DNA of 64,000 bases, taken from positions 186,001 to 250,000 of the forward strand of contig JADJMA010000060.1 of assembly GCA_016709845.1 (NCBI GenBank), written 5' to 3'. The position numbers and the translations under genes were made by a program. This DNA is from Flammeovirgaceae bacterium (GTDB lineage: Bacteria; Bacteroidota; Bacteroidia; Cytophagales; Cyclobacteriaceae). The notes beneath the pieces are model-generated. The model saw nothing but the letters and a program-made list of their open reading frames with translations, made no database searches and was not told the DNA's origin. Position 1 is the first letter of the stretch; each line of letters starts with the position of its first letter. Positions 20,229 through 29,649 of the stretch are shown here, one piece after another.

Positions 20229-21326
20229 ATGTCTGGTTATCGATTTTCTAAATACACACCGCCTCCCGAAAGCGAGAAAAGTGATTTTGAGCGATTGCTT
20301 AAAATCTTCATGGAGCTCATCCTGATAACAGCCGGCAATGTTTCCGAAGCGCTGCAATGGTTAACTGAAGTGGATAAACAATATAAGTTGACCAACGATC
20401 AATATGGTATTGGTGACTTTATAGAAGATCTAAAGAAAAACGGTTATATCACAGACGATGGACCCAATGGCGAATTCAAACTTAAAGCCAAAGGCGAACA
20501 AAATCTCCGGCAATCTGCATTAGAAGAAATTTTTGGAAAGCTGAAAAAAACAAAAACAGGCGAACACAAAACAAACCACAACGGCCGAGGCGATGAGGCT
20601 ACCACCGACAGGCGCGATTACGAATTTGGCGATACGCTGGAGCAAATTTCTATGACCGACTCGCTACGAAACGCGCAGATCAATCATGGCTTGGAGGACT
20701 TCTTTATGACCGAAGAAGATCTGGAAGTGATCGAAAGCGAATTCAAAACTCAAACCTCTACAGTGTTGATGATTGATATCAGTCACTCCATGATTCTTTA
20801 TGGAGAAGATCGTATTACCCCGGCAAAAAAAGTGGCCATGGCACTTGCCGAACTAATCACCAAAAAATATCCGAAAGACACACTGGATATTCTTGTCTTT
20901 GGCGATGATGCCTGGCAAATTGAAATAAAAGATCTTCCTTACCTACAAGTTGGACCTTATCACACCAATACTGTAGCGGGTCTGGAATTGGCTATGGATA
21001 TTTTGAGAAGAAGAAAAAATACCAACAAACAGATTTTCATGATCACGGATGGAAAGCCTACCTGTATTAAACAGGGAATAAAATATTACAAGAATAGTTT
21101 TGGGCTGGATCATAAGATTCTCAATAAAACACTTGATCTGGCCACACAATTAAGAAAAATTAAAATACCGGTTACTACGTTTATGATCGCCACCGATCCC
21201 TACCTAAAAGCATTTGTTCGTGAATTTACAAAAGCTAATAACGGTCAGGCGTATTACAGCAGCTTACAGGGTTTGGGAAATCTTGTGTTTGAAGACTTTA
21301 AGAAAAACAGAACTAAGAATTTATAA
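20229..21326 (+). CDS. von Willebrand factor A domain protein partnered with a MoxR-type AAA ATPase
   Basis: 365-residue cytosolic protein without a signal peptide. The N-terminal helical region (1-170) is rich in charge. The vWA domain starts at TVLMIDISHSM, giving the metal-ion-dependent adhesion motif DxSxS. The further MIDAS threonine is in the HTNT segment and an Asp in MITDGKP. vWA proteins of this kind act as the adaptor of a MoxR/RavA-type AAA machine that inserts cofactors or remodels complexes. The AAA gene follows after 8 bases. Confidence 0.88.
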   Translation: MSGYRFSKYTPPPESEKSDFERLLKIFMELILITAGNVSEALQWLTEVDKQYKLTNDQYGIGDFIEDLKKNGYITDDGPNGEFKLKAKGEQNLRQSALEEIFGKLKKTKTGEHKTNHNGRGDEATTDRRDYEFGDTLEQISMTDSLRNAQINHGLEDFFMTEEDLEVIESEFKTQTSTVLMIDISHSMILYGEDRITPAKKVAMALAELITKKYPKDTLDILVFGDDAWQIEIKDLPYLQVGPYHTNTVAGLELAMDILRRRKNTNKQIFMITDGKPTCIKQGIKYYKNSFGLDHKILNKTLDLATQLRKIKIPVTTFMIATDPYLKAFVREFTKANNGQAYYSSLQGLGNLVFEDFKKNRTKNL

Positions 21327-21334
21327 ATAACGAA

Positions 21335-22852
21335 ATGAAGCACAAAGAAATAAGAACTCTCGCGCAACTTAAAGGTGCAGGCTACAAGTTTAAATCGATC
21401 AAAGAAGAGTTACGCGAAAACCTGATTGCAAAACTTTCGAAAAATGAAAATGTCTTTGAAGGAATCTGGGGGTATGAAGAAACCGTAATACCGGAATTGG
21501 AACGGGCTATTTTAGCAGGGCACGATGTTAATCTTTTGGGATTGAGAGGGCAGGCAAAAACCCGCCTGGCGCGTTTAATGATTAATCTGTTGGATGAATA
21601 TATTCCGGTTATAGAAGGATCGGAACTCAATGATGATCCGCTGCATCCGATTTCCCGGTATGGTAAAGATAAAATTCAGGAGTTGGGTGATGAAACACCT
21701 GTTACCTGGCTTCCTCGCAACGATCGGTATTCAGAAAAATTAGCCACACCCGATGTATCCATTGCCGATTTGATTGGCGATGTAGATCCCATCAAAGCGG
21801 CTTCGCTTAAATTACCGTATTCCGATGATCGTGTTATTCATTTCGGACTTATCCCACGATCACATCGGTGTTTATTTGTAATTAATGAATTGCCCGATTT
21901 ACAAGCGCGTATACAAGTAGCACTGTTTAACATTTTGCAGGAAGGAGATATTCAAATCCGTGGCTTTAAAATAAGACTACCGTTAGACATTCAGTTTGTA
22001 TTTACGGCCAACCCTGAAGATTATACGAACCGCGGAAGTATAGTTACCCCTTTGAAGGACCGCATCGATAGTCAAATTATTACGCACTATCCAAAATCGA
22101 TGGATGTGAGTAAAAAAATTACCCAACAAGAAGCCTTCATCCGTCAGGAGCAATCGAACCGAATCACCGTGCCTGAAATTGCCAAAGACCTGATCGAGCA
22201 AATTGCTTTCGAAGCCAGAAAGAGTGAGTTTGTTGACGCCAAGAGTGGCGTATCAGCCCGCTTAACAATTTCGGCATACGAAAATTTATTGGCAACAGCC
22301 GAACGAAGGGTTTTAATTAATAGTGAGAAAACTACCATTGTCCGAATTTCTGATTTTGGTGGTGTGGTGCCTTCCGTTACCGGCAAGGTAGAATTAGTTT
22401 ATGAAGGTCAGCAGGAAGGACCCGGCATAGTTGCGAATAATTTGGTGGGCAAAGCTATTCGTACTCAGTTTGTAAATTATTTTCCCGATCCCGAAAAATT
22501 CAGGAAGCAAAAAGATAAAAGCCCTTATAAGAAAATAAGTAATTGGTTTGGTGATGGAAACACAACGGACTTATTAAATGATATGTCTAATGTGGACTAT
22601 GAAAAATCACTTAAAGCAGTTCCCGGATTGCTTGACCTGGTCAATGACTTTCATAAGGGTGTAGATAGCAACATGAAGTTATTTTTTATGGAGTTTGCTT
22701 TGCACGGTCTGGCTGAGTTTAGTTTAATTAGCAAGCACAACCTTACTTCAGGCCTGCAGTTTAAGGATTTGCTGAGTAGCATGTTTAGCCTGCCTAAAGC
22801 GGAAGACGATGAATCGGATAGCGATGAAGCCTTCGGTAGTAGCAACCGCTGA
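21335..22852 (+). CDS. MoxR/magnesium-chelatase-type AAA ATPase
   Basis: 505 residues. The nucleotide site is the slightly unusual GLRGQAKTR (residues 69-77; an Ala replaces the last Gly of GxxGxGK). A Walker B-like segment follows (LFVINELPDLQARIQ), then the sensor region VFTANPEDYTNRGSIVTPL with the Arg finger in KDRIDSQI. This layout is that of the magnesium chelatase I/MoxR clade. It follows the vWA gene closely and overlaps the next gene by 44 bases, suggesting a three-gene unit. The target of the complex is unknown. Confidence 0.88.
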   Translation: MKHKEIRTLAQLKGAGYKFKSIKEELRENLIAKLSKNENVFEGIWGYEETVIPELERAILAGHDVNLLGLRGQAKTRLARLMINLLDEYIPVIEGSELNDDPLHPISRYGKDKIQELGDETPVTWLPRNDRYSEKLATPDVSIADLIGDVDPIKAASLKLPYSDDRVIHFGLIPRSHRCLFVINELPDLQARIQVALFNILQEGDIQIRGFKIRLPLDIQFVFTANPEDYTNRGSIVTPLKDRIDSQIITHYPKSMDVSKKITQQEAFIRQEQSNRITVPEIAKDLIEQIAFEARKSEFVDAKSGVSARLTISAYENLLATAERRVLINSEKTTIVRISDFGGVVPSVTGKVELVYEGQQEGPGIVANNLVGKAIRTQFVNYFPDPEKFRKQKDKSPYKKISNWFGDGNTTDLLNDMSNVDYEKSLKAVPGLLDLVNDFHKGVDSNMKLFFMEFALHGLAEFSLISKHNLTSGLQFKDLLSSMFSLPKAEDDESDSDEAFGSSNR

Positions 22853-23479
22853 GGCATTAGCGCTTCGGGAGTTAAGAAAGTTAGTAACTGAAGGGGAAGG
22901 GTTGCAACTTGAGTTTAAACGAAAGGCAACCTATCCGGAAAAAATTGTACGCGAACTAATTGCTTTTGCGAATACTGAAGGCGGTACTTTACTAATCGGG
23001 GTAGATGATGACAAAAGCATTCCGGGCATTAAATATCCAGACGAAGAATCGCATGTTGTCAAGGAAGCATTACACCACAGTTGCAAACCTGCTCTCGCTT
23101 ATCACGAAACGCTAATTTCCATTTCAGAAAATCGATACGTCATTAGAATTGATGTGCCACCAAGCCCTAAACGACCTCATTATTTGACTTGGGAAAGAAG
23201 CGAGCGCACAACTTTTGTTCGGGTATTCGATAAAAGTATTAAAGCCAGTAAAGAGATGGAGGAAATTGTAAGAAGAAGTAAGAAAAACACGAATTTGGCG
23301 ATCACGAAAAGCAGCTGTTGGAGTATTTGAGCCTTCACCCGTCCATATCCCTTTCTGTCTTTCGTACTTTCTCCGGATTGAATCGCTTCCAGGCAAGCCG
23401 CAAACTCATTTTACTCGTGCTGGCCAACGTTCTTAAAATTACCGCTTCCGAAAAAGGAGATTTATATTCAAGGGTTTAG
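22809..23479 (+). CDS. AlbA_2/Schlafen-like ATP-binding domain protein with winged-helix tail, one frame break
   Basis: The N-terminal AlbA_2 domain shows GEGLQLEFKRKATYPEKIVR, then AFANTEGGTLLIGVDDD and FVRVFDKSIKAS, the core pattern of this family (often annotated as ATP-binding or transcriptional regulator). Adding one T at 23294-23296 continues the frame through NFGDHEKQLLEYLSLHPSIS and SGLNRFQASRKLILLVLANV to a TAG at 23477-23479, a winged-helix-like end, total about 223 residues. The ATG start lies inside the AAA gene; a slightly later start is possible. Probably DNA- or nucleotide-binding; the role with the AAA/vWA pair is inference. Confidence 0.8.
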
Positions 23480-23584
23480 CCTCGGGCAGTTGAATCTTAA
23501 GATCATTTACCTTGAAAAGATTATTCAATGTCTTGCATTTTTTTGATCTCCTTTCAGTAGATTTCGACTATAGATTTGATGGCG

Positions 23585-23650
23585 CGAAGACACGTTTCAT
23601 ACTTACATGTTAAAAATACACCCATGTAAGAAACGTGTCTTCGTTTTTTT
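23585..23650 (+). terminator. Strong rho-independent terminator
   Basis: CGAAGACACGTTTC pairs with GAAACGTGTCTTCG and an inner CTTACATG pairs with CATGTAAG, giving a long near-perfect stem followed by a run of seven T. It lies after the AlbA_2 gene and 13 bases before phoH, so it separates the two units. Confidence 0.9.
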
Positions 23651-23662
23651 TAAACCCACACT

Positions 23663-25006
23663 ATGAGTAAGAAAGACAGGGAGAAAAAAATTTTTGTACT
23701 CGATACCTCGGTAATCATCTACGAGCATAACAGCATCCTTAATTTCGCTGAACATGATATTGGAATACCCATAACAGTTCTCGAGGAGCTTGACAACTTC
23801 AAAAAAGGAAACGACACTAAAAACTTTGAAGCGCGGGAGTTTATTCGTTTGATGGATAAGTTGGCCAAGGACCAAATGCTCCATCAGTGGAATCCGATTA
23901 ACGGAAAAGGCAAGGGAAACTTTCGGGTGTTGATGGACACCGGAGGCAGTGGTTCGGTGGATGCCAATAAAGTGTTTAACGAAGATAAGCCCGATCACCG
24001 GATTTTAAACTCAGCGCTGCTTCTTCAGAAAGAAGAAAAAGGCCGCAAAGTTATTTTGGTTTCGAAAGATGTGAACCTGAGATTGAAGGCCAAGGCACTT
24101 GGGCTTCAGGCCGAAGATTATACTACAGGTAAAATTCAAAACATTAGTTCACTCCACACAGGCAACACAATTGTAGAGGAAGTTGACCCCACAGTCATTA
24201 ACCTGATTTACGAAAAAGGATATTGCCCACCTGGAGATGTATTGGGAAAGACTAAACCAATGAAAAACCACTACTACATATTAAGGAGTGGTAAAAAATC
24301 AGTGCTGGCATTTTATAATTCTGCCAATGGTATGGTGGAGCAAGTGGAGAAAAGAAATGCGTATGGAATAAAGCCGCGCAATGCCGAGCAAGCCTTTGCT
24401 ATTCATGCCGTGCTTAAGCCCGAGATCAAATTGGTTTCTATGCAGGGCGTTGCCGGAACCGGAAAGACATTGATTGCATTAGCGGCAGCACTAGAACAAA
24501 AGCGCGAATACAAACAAATTTATCTGGCCCGACCTATTGTGCCGCTAAGTAATAAAGACATTGGCTTTTTGCCAGGCGATATTAAATCAAAACTGAATCC
24601 CTACATGGAACCCTTGTGGGATAATTTGAAATTTATACAAAACCAGTACAGCGAATCGGACAAGGAGTTTTCAAAAATCACAGAAATGGTTACCAACGAA
24701 AAACTGGTGATCACGCCTTTAGCCTACATTCGCGGAAGGAGCTTATCCAATATTTGTTTCATCGTAGATGAGGCTCAGAATTTAACACCACACGAAGTAA
24801 AAACGATTATCACACGTGCCGGTGAAAATACCAAGATCATTTTTACTGGGGATATTCATCAAATTGATACGCCTTATCTCGATTCGCAAAGTAATGGCTT
24901 ATCATACTTAATTGATCGACTAAAAGATCACGAGTTGTATGCCCACGTTACGCTTGAAAAAGGTGAGCGATCGGAACTGGCTAATCTTGCCAACGAATTA
25001 CTTTGA
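23663..25006 (+). CDS. PhoH-family ATPase with N-terminal PIN domain
   Basis: 447 residues. The N-terminal PIN nuclease domain (about 8-150) begins FVLDTSVIIYEHNS. The C-terminal PhoH helicase-like domain has Walker A GVAGTGKTLIALA and Walker B CFIVDEAQN with VKTIITRAGENTKIIFTGD. The PIN-PhoH fusion (YlaK/PhoH2 type) is an RNA helicase/nuclease in characterised relatives. All catalytic Asp of the PIN motif that I can see are present (LDTS, D137-region DVNLR). Monocistronic behind a strong terminator. Confidence 0.93.
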   Translation: MSKKDREKKIFVLDTSVIIYEHNSILNFAEHDIGIPITVLEELDNFKKGNDTKNFEAREFIRLMDKLAKDQMLHQWNPINGKGKGNFRVLMDTGGSGSVDANKVFNEDKPDHRILNSALLLQKEEKGRKVILVSKDVNLRLKAKALGLQAEDYTTGKIQNISSLHTGNTIVEEVDPTVINLIYEKGYCPPGDVLGKTKPMKNHYYILRSGKKSVLAFYNSANGMVEQVEKRNAYGIKPRNAEQAFAIHAVLKPEIKLVSMQGVAGTGKTLIALAAALEQKREYKQIYLARPIVPLSNKDIGFLPGDIKSKLNPYMEPLWDNLKFIQNQYSESDKEFSKITEMVTNEKLVITPLAYIRGRSLSNICFIVDEAQNLTPHEVKTIITRAGENTKIIFTGDIHQIDTPYLDSQSNGLSYLIDRLKDHELYAHVTLEKGERSELANLANELL

Positions 25007-25163
25007 TGTGAGACGCACGAATAATTGAGCCAGCTGCTGATTCAAGGTCAGCATAGTGCATCTTGCTTTTACCGTGACATTGAAGCAATCTGTACCTGAC
25101 ATTGAACGAAATGATTTATTAGAGAATTCGAGAAAAAAATCAGTGAATCTGTGGCTTCAAAAT

Positions 25164-26038
25164 TTATTTCTTCAATGCCTTCAGCATCGTTTCTCCAATC
25201 AAAGCAGGAGATTCCACTACGTGAATACCACATTCACGCATAATTTTCATTTTTGCTTCAGCCGTGTCATCAGCTCCACCAATAATCGCACCGGCATGAC
25301 CCATTCTTCTACCCGGAGGGGCAGTTTGCCCAGCAATAAATCCAACAACGGGTTTCTTATTTCCGTTTTCTTTTACCCAGCGAGCGGCAACAGGTTCGTA
25401 GTTACCACCAATTTCACCAATCATTACAATAGCATCTGTTTCGGGATCATTCATCAACAACTCCACGGCATCTTTGGTGGGTGTGCCAATAATAGGATCG
25501 CCTCCAATGCCAATGGCTGTCGAAATACCTAACCCAGCTTTTACAATCTGATCGGCCGCTTCGTAGGTTAGCGTCCCGGATTTAGAAACTATACCAATGC
25601 GTCCTTTCTTGAAAACAAAACCAGGCATAATCCCCACCTTGGCCTCCCCCGGTGTAATAACACCTGGGCAGTTTGGCCCAACTAGTGTAACCCCTCTTTC
25701 CTTCACATACTTTTTAGCAATCATCATGTCTTTAACCGGTATTCCTTCTGTGATTGCCACGATCACTTTGATACCGCCTTCGGCAGCCTCCATAATTGAG
25801 TCAGCAGCAAAAGCCGGGGGTACAAATATGATAGATACATCCGCTCCCGTTTTTTCAACCGCTTCTTTCACCGTATTAAAAACAGGTCGGCCTAAATGAA
25901 TCTGTCCACCTTTACCAGGCGTAACACCCCCACCACATTGGTTCCATATTCAATCATCTGGCCAGCGTGGAAGGTTCCCTCCGTACCCGTGAATCCCTGA
26001 ACAATGATGCGTGAGTTTTTATTAACGAGGACACTCAT
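25164..26038 (-). CDS. sucD: Succinate-CoA ligase alpha subunit, one frame break near the N terminus
   Basis: TCA-cycle enzyme subunit that forms succinyl-CoA/succinate with NDP phosphorylation. The start at 26036-26038 reads MSVLVNKNSRIIVQGFTGTE. Adding one G to the run at 25927-25931 joins NVVGGVTPGKGGQIHLGRPV. The CoA-binding GPNCPG and phospho-His region GHAGAIIGG are present (H in RMGHAG). About 291 residues, normal for the family. SucC is not adjacent, so the two subunits are encoded apart. Confidence 0.95.
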
Positions 26039-26112
26039 AAGAAATAGGTTAGCTCACAAAATTAGAACAATAAAATTGTTGACCAAACGATCGGGGAACG
26101 ACCAAAATAAAA

Positions 26113-26135
26113 AACCCCACTACTTTGGTGGGGTT
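26113..26135 (-). terminator. Terminator after the 26.2-27.1 kb gene
   Basis: AACCCCAC (26113-26120) and GTGGGGTT (26128-26135) form an 8-bp stem with a 7-base loop. On the minus strand the hairpin is followed by TTTTATTTT. It ends the gene at 26160 and lies before sucD. Confidence 0.85.
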
Positions 26136-26159
26136 CTCTATTAACTTCTTCCAGCATGA

Positions 26160-27053
26160 TCACTTGGTCTCTTTGAGTTTGTTTCTCAAGAGAAACTCTT
26201 CATAATAGTCGCTATAGGTAGGATCATCGGGTGCCAACTTCATAGCTTGTTCGTACGCTGTAATCGCATCGATCAGTAACTTATTTTGTTCAAAGAAACC
26301 AGCCAAAACTAATTTATCAAGAGCTGTTTCCTCTTTTAACTCCTTCACTACATCTGTGTACACAATGTTTATTTTAGCCTGCTCGCCAGCAGAAAGCTTC
26401 TTTATCAGATAGCGCTCATCCGATTTAGTGCCTGTTGACTTTGATTGAATTTCAACCAGAATGGCTGTTTCACCCGAAAACTTAGGATCATTCAGATCGA
26501 TAGAAACTGTATTTTCAGGAGTCTCCATCTTTAGCAATACATCGTCAAACATATTGAGGAAAGAAACTACATACGGCCCTTTCTCAGACTTATCCCAACT
26601 TACATACACGATGTTGTTGAATACGCTCGAGTATTGATTTTTGGGCAAATACACTTTAATTCCAAGACCTCGGTGAACCGCCCCGGTTGCACTCAATCTG
26701 TTTTTCTTTGCTTCCGCAGAATTGCTGCTTAGAATAAAGTCTGTGTATTTATTTAGTACACTCGTGCTTCCGCTAACCTGTGCTGCCAGATCAGCTACTT
26801 TGTACGTACTGGCTTTCTTCACCTCCAGTGGTTTACCTGATGAGTGAACCAATCCAATAGAAGCGTTCTCCGTTACTTTCAGTTCGTCACCTAATTTTAA
26901 ACTCGCTCCTGTTTTTACAGGTTGCCAGGTATCCCCTGTTTTTATCTCATTTGCCCCCTTATTAGCCAACACCCGGAAAGTATAATCCTGCGCATTAACC
27001 AGGGTACTCACTGCGAAAAAGCCAACTAACAATAGAATTCTGCCTTTTTTCAT
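26160..27053 (-). CDS. Exported protein of unknown function with C-terminal TPR-like segment
   Basis: 297 residues. The signal peptide ends at VNAQ (residue 22). The following region TGDTWQPVKTGASLKLGDEL and LVHSSGKPLEVKKA looks like the small all-beta fold seen in FecR-like regulators. The C terminus has a TPR-like pair, AGFFEQNKLLIDAITAYEQA and MKLAPDDPTYSDYYEEFL. It lies 54 bases downstream of the CHASE2 gene on the same strand, a pairing common in Bacteroidota, where the exported protein may feed a signal to the CHASE2 protein (inference). Confidence 0.7.
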   Translation of the reverse strand: MKKGRILLLVGFFAVSTLVNAQDYTFRVLANKGANEIKTGDTWQPVKTGASLKLGDELKVTENASIGLVHSSGKPLEVKKASTYKVADLAAQVSGSTSVLNKYTDFILSSNSAEAKKNRLSATGAVHRGLGIKVYLPKNQYSSVFNNIVYVSWDKSEKGPYVVSFLNMFDDVLLKMETPENTVSIDLNDPKFSGETAILVEIQSKSTGTKSDERYLIKKLSAGEQAKINIVYTDVVKELKEETALDKLVLAGFFEQNKLLIDAITAYEQAMKLAPDDPTYSDYYEEFLLRNKLKETK

Positions 27054-27107
27054 GGTTTTTTATTGATTTGCAATTCGAAAATACTAAAAAATCGTGCCAC
27101 TTTCGAT

Positions 27108-28423
27108 TCATTCAGTTAATACTTCATCGTGCTTTTTGGTAAGCCAGGCCCTGATTTGATTTTCAAAACCTTTATAAATATCATAAGCAGGACCCACTAA
27201 GGCAGACGCGGCTAAGGACAGCCTAAGTCCAACTTAAATGAGATACTTCGAAATGCAAAAACCATGATTGCTGATATCATAAGAATTTGAATAACCTGAA
27301 TAGTCACCGAAAGTGTATCAAACCACATTGGTAATCCGTTATCAATTACAATGAACAATATCACCGTAAGAAAACATACGATGATTGCGATTGCAATCTT
27401 TATCCATTCGGGAAGTTCATCAACATAGTCCTCATTAAGAATCATAGCAACAACATTAGCATGCAACACCAAACCAAACATATCTGGGTTTGCGCGACCA
27501 GCAACCTTATTATTCAATGGCGTAAAAAATTTATCCTCCCAGCTGGGATCCCAAGATGCCCACCCATACCTCCCATCATAACTATACTACCCTCAAAAAT
27601 ATCTTTTATGTAATCGTCCTCTAATAATTTATCCCAATCAATGACGTAGAACATAATTGGGTAATGCGTGCTTGATGTTTCCTTTATTTGAAGGGCACCT
27701 AACTTATTATCAATCACCTCCACATTACCTCGAAAGTTTATGATTTCCTCTTCTTTATCACGAGCAAGAAATTTTTTGCTTTGACAGAGTCATACAACAT
27801 AGCAATCTGAACACCAAAGGCTAGCTCTTTCTTACCATTTACAGTCATACTCGGAAAAAAGGAACGGCATAGCTTTACATCCTCCTGGTAACTTGCATTG
27901 GTTGGCAAACTTGCAAATGCATTCTTAGCATAAATTCTAAATTTGGGATCAGAATATTCAATAGAATCATAGACATCTATATCCCTTCGTATTTACTAGT
28001 TTTTTGTTTGAATAAGTTTAGTAACTAATACTACATTACCTGCCTCCTCAATCGCATTGCTTAACATTAGGTTCCCAAGAGTATCCAAGAGTTGCGGGCA
28101 ATTTAGCGTATCATAAAGTCCACCTTCGCAATCAAAAAACTATCTATACCAATAACCTTTGGCTTATGTTGTTTTATTTTCATTATCTGCTGCGCAACCA
28201 ATCCTCTGGTTGGAGCAAGATTAACTAGTACAATTCGCTGATCCACAGAAGGATCAGGACGCAGTTGAGAAAACACAACGTCAGTGATCTCAAATTCATT
28301 AAAGGCCTGCGACATTCCATCAAATGCAGTAAATAGTTTTAGATCGGTGATCTTAATTACTCCCCACATCATAATGAACACAAACGTGGTAATAGCAAGT
28401 CCTTGCAGCGAGAGTTTCTTCAT
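27108..28423 (-). CDS. CHASE2-domain membrane protein, several frame breaks
   Basis: The start at 28423 reads MKKLSLQGLAITTFVFIMMW (membrane anchor). Then ITDVVFSQLRPDPSVDQRIV and PKVIGIDSFLIAK, and later IFEGSIVMMGGMGG and ANPDMFGLVLHANVVAMIL, which are CHASE2 extracytoplasmic sensor motifs. Two or three C-terminal membrane helices follow, and the frame ends at 27108 with LTKKHDEVLTE. Single-base shifts are needed near 28106, 28006, 27770, 27547 and 27224 to give about 440 residues. Five breaks could mean decay, but conserved sequence continues through all of them, so sequence error is more likely. There is no kinase or cyclase output domain. Confidence 0.75.
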
Positions 28424-28472
28424 TGTGCGTTAAGTTCACAATAAATTTAGAAATTTAGGGCATCAATCAATA

Positions 28473-29478
28473 ATGACGTTGAAAAATAACATTTTTAACA
28501 GACTCGATCTGGGCACTTTTCTAACAGAAATACCCAAAGGAAATCGCGTGGTGCTTGCACAAGCTATTACGCTGGCCGAGAGCACACGCACCGAAGATGT
28601 TGCCATGGCCAACCAATTGATTGAACAACTTCTTCCGCTTACCGGAAACTCCATTCGCGTTGGAATAACGGGTGTACCTGGAGTTGGCAAGAGTACCTTC
28701 ATAGAAGCTTTTGGCAAATACCTCACAGCATTGGATCATAAAATTGCAGTGCTCGCTGTTGATCCTTCCAGTACAAAAACAAAGGGAAGTATTTTAGGAG
28801 ATAAAACGCGAATGGAAGAACTCGCCAGAGAGGAGCATGCTTTTATACGACCCACAGCCACCAGCAACGCGCTGGGCGGTGTAACCGATCGAACGCGGGA
28901 AGCTATTTTACTATGCGAAGCGGCTGGATTCAATATTATCATAATCGAAACGGTGGGCGTGGGTCAATCAGAAACATCGGTAAGAACCCTGGTCGATTTT
29001 TTTCTTTTATTACTATTAGCCGGTGCGGGTGATGAGCTGCAGGGAATTAAAAAAGGAATTATGGAAATGGCTGATGCAGTTGTCATTACAAAAGCTGATA
29101 GCGAAAATCTTAAAAAAGCTAATCAGGCAAAAGCCGATGTTCAACACGCCTTACATATTTTTTCAGATTCAGACTCGGGTTGGAAACCAAAAGTAATCAC
29201 CTCCTCGGCCTTGGAGAAAACAGGGAATTCGGGAAACCTGGAAGATCGTGGAGGAATATGTAAACTTCACACAGGTCAGCAATTTCTTTAATGAAAACAG
29301 AACGCAGCAAAATCTGATCTGGTTTCACGAACGAATGGAGCAACTTTTTAAACAACATATAGCGCAATCCGAAGAGATCAACGAGCGAATCAAAACTTTA
29401 GAAAAAGCTATTATCGATAAAAAAATACTTCCTTCCCGAGCCGCTCAAGAAATCATAAACAACTTTTTTAAGCCTTAG
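28473..29478 (+). CDS. meaB: Methylmalonyl-CoA mutase-associated GTPase MeaB, one frame break
   Basis: G3E-family GTPase chaperone that guards the B12 cofactor of methylmalonyl-CoA mutase. P-loop GVPGVGKST, then VLAVDPSSTKTKGSILGDKT, ETVGVGQSE and VITKADSEN are all family motifs. A surplus A at 29226-29227 breaks the frame. Removing it joins KTGIRETWKIVEEY to the C-terminal dimerisation arm, giving about 335 residues, ending at 29478. It lies 3'-to-3' against DUF5522 and next to btuB, forming a B12-related neighbourhood. Confidence 0.93.
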
Positions 29479-29638
29479 TTTGCTGTTTCGAATTCCCGTA
29501 AGGGCAATGGCGGCAATTGTTCTTGCAACAGAAGCCCCGCTTAAGATGATACTGTTCGGCAAAAACCACTAATCCATTCTCAAAATAATAATCAGCTTCT
29601 TCTTTGATCTGTTTCGGTTGATTGGTGCTTACTTCCAT
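29468..29638 (-). CDS. DUF5522 family small Cys-rich protein
   Basis: About 56 residues from the ATG at 29638 (MEVSTNQPKQIKEEADYYFE; a TTG 15 bases upstream would add five residues). It contains YHLKRGFCCKNNCRHCPYG, the cysteine motif of DUF5522, possibly a metal site. It follows btuB in the same orientation with a gap of about 11 bases and overlaps the 3' end of meaB by 11 bases. Function unknown. Confidence 0.75.
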   Translation of the reverse strand: MEVSTNQPKQIKEEADYYFENGLVVFAEQYHLKRGFCCKNNCRHCPYGNSKQQTKA

Positions 29639-29649
29639 AGATGGTTTTA

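Noticed and set aside
25007..25163. A possible gene in the phoH-sucD gap
   Set aside because: No frame with a start, a ribosome site or family resemblance was found in either direction; nothing else was seen there.
25056..25532. A 158-codon plus-strand frame
   Set aside because: It is antisense to sucD; amino-acid composition is not protein-like and no domain is seen.
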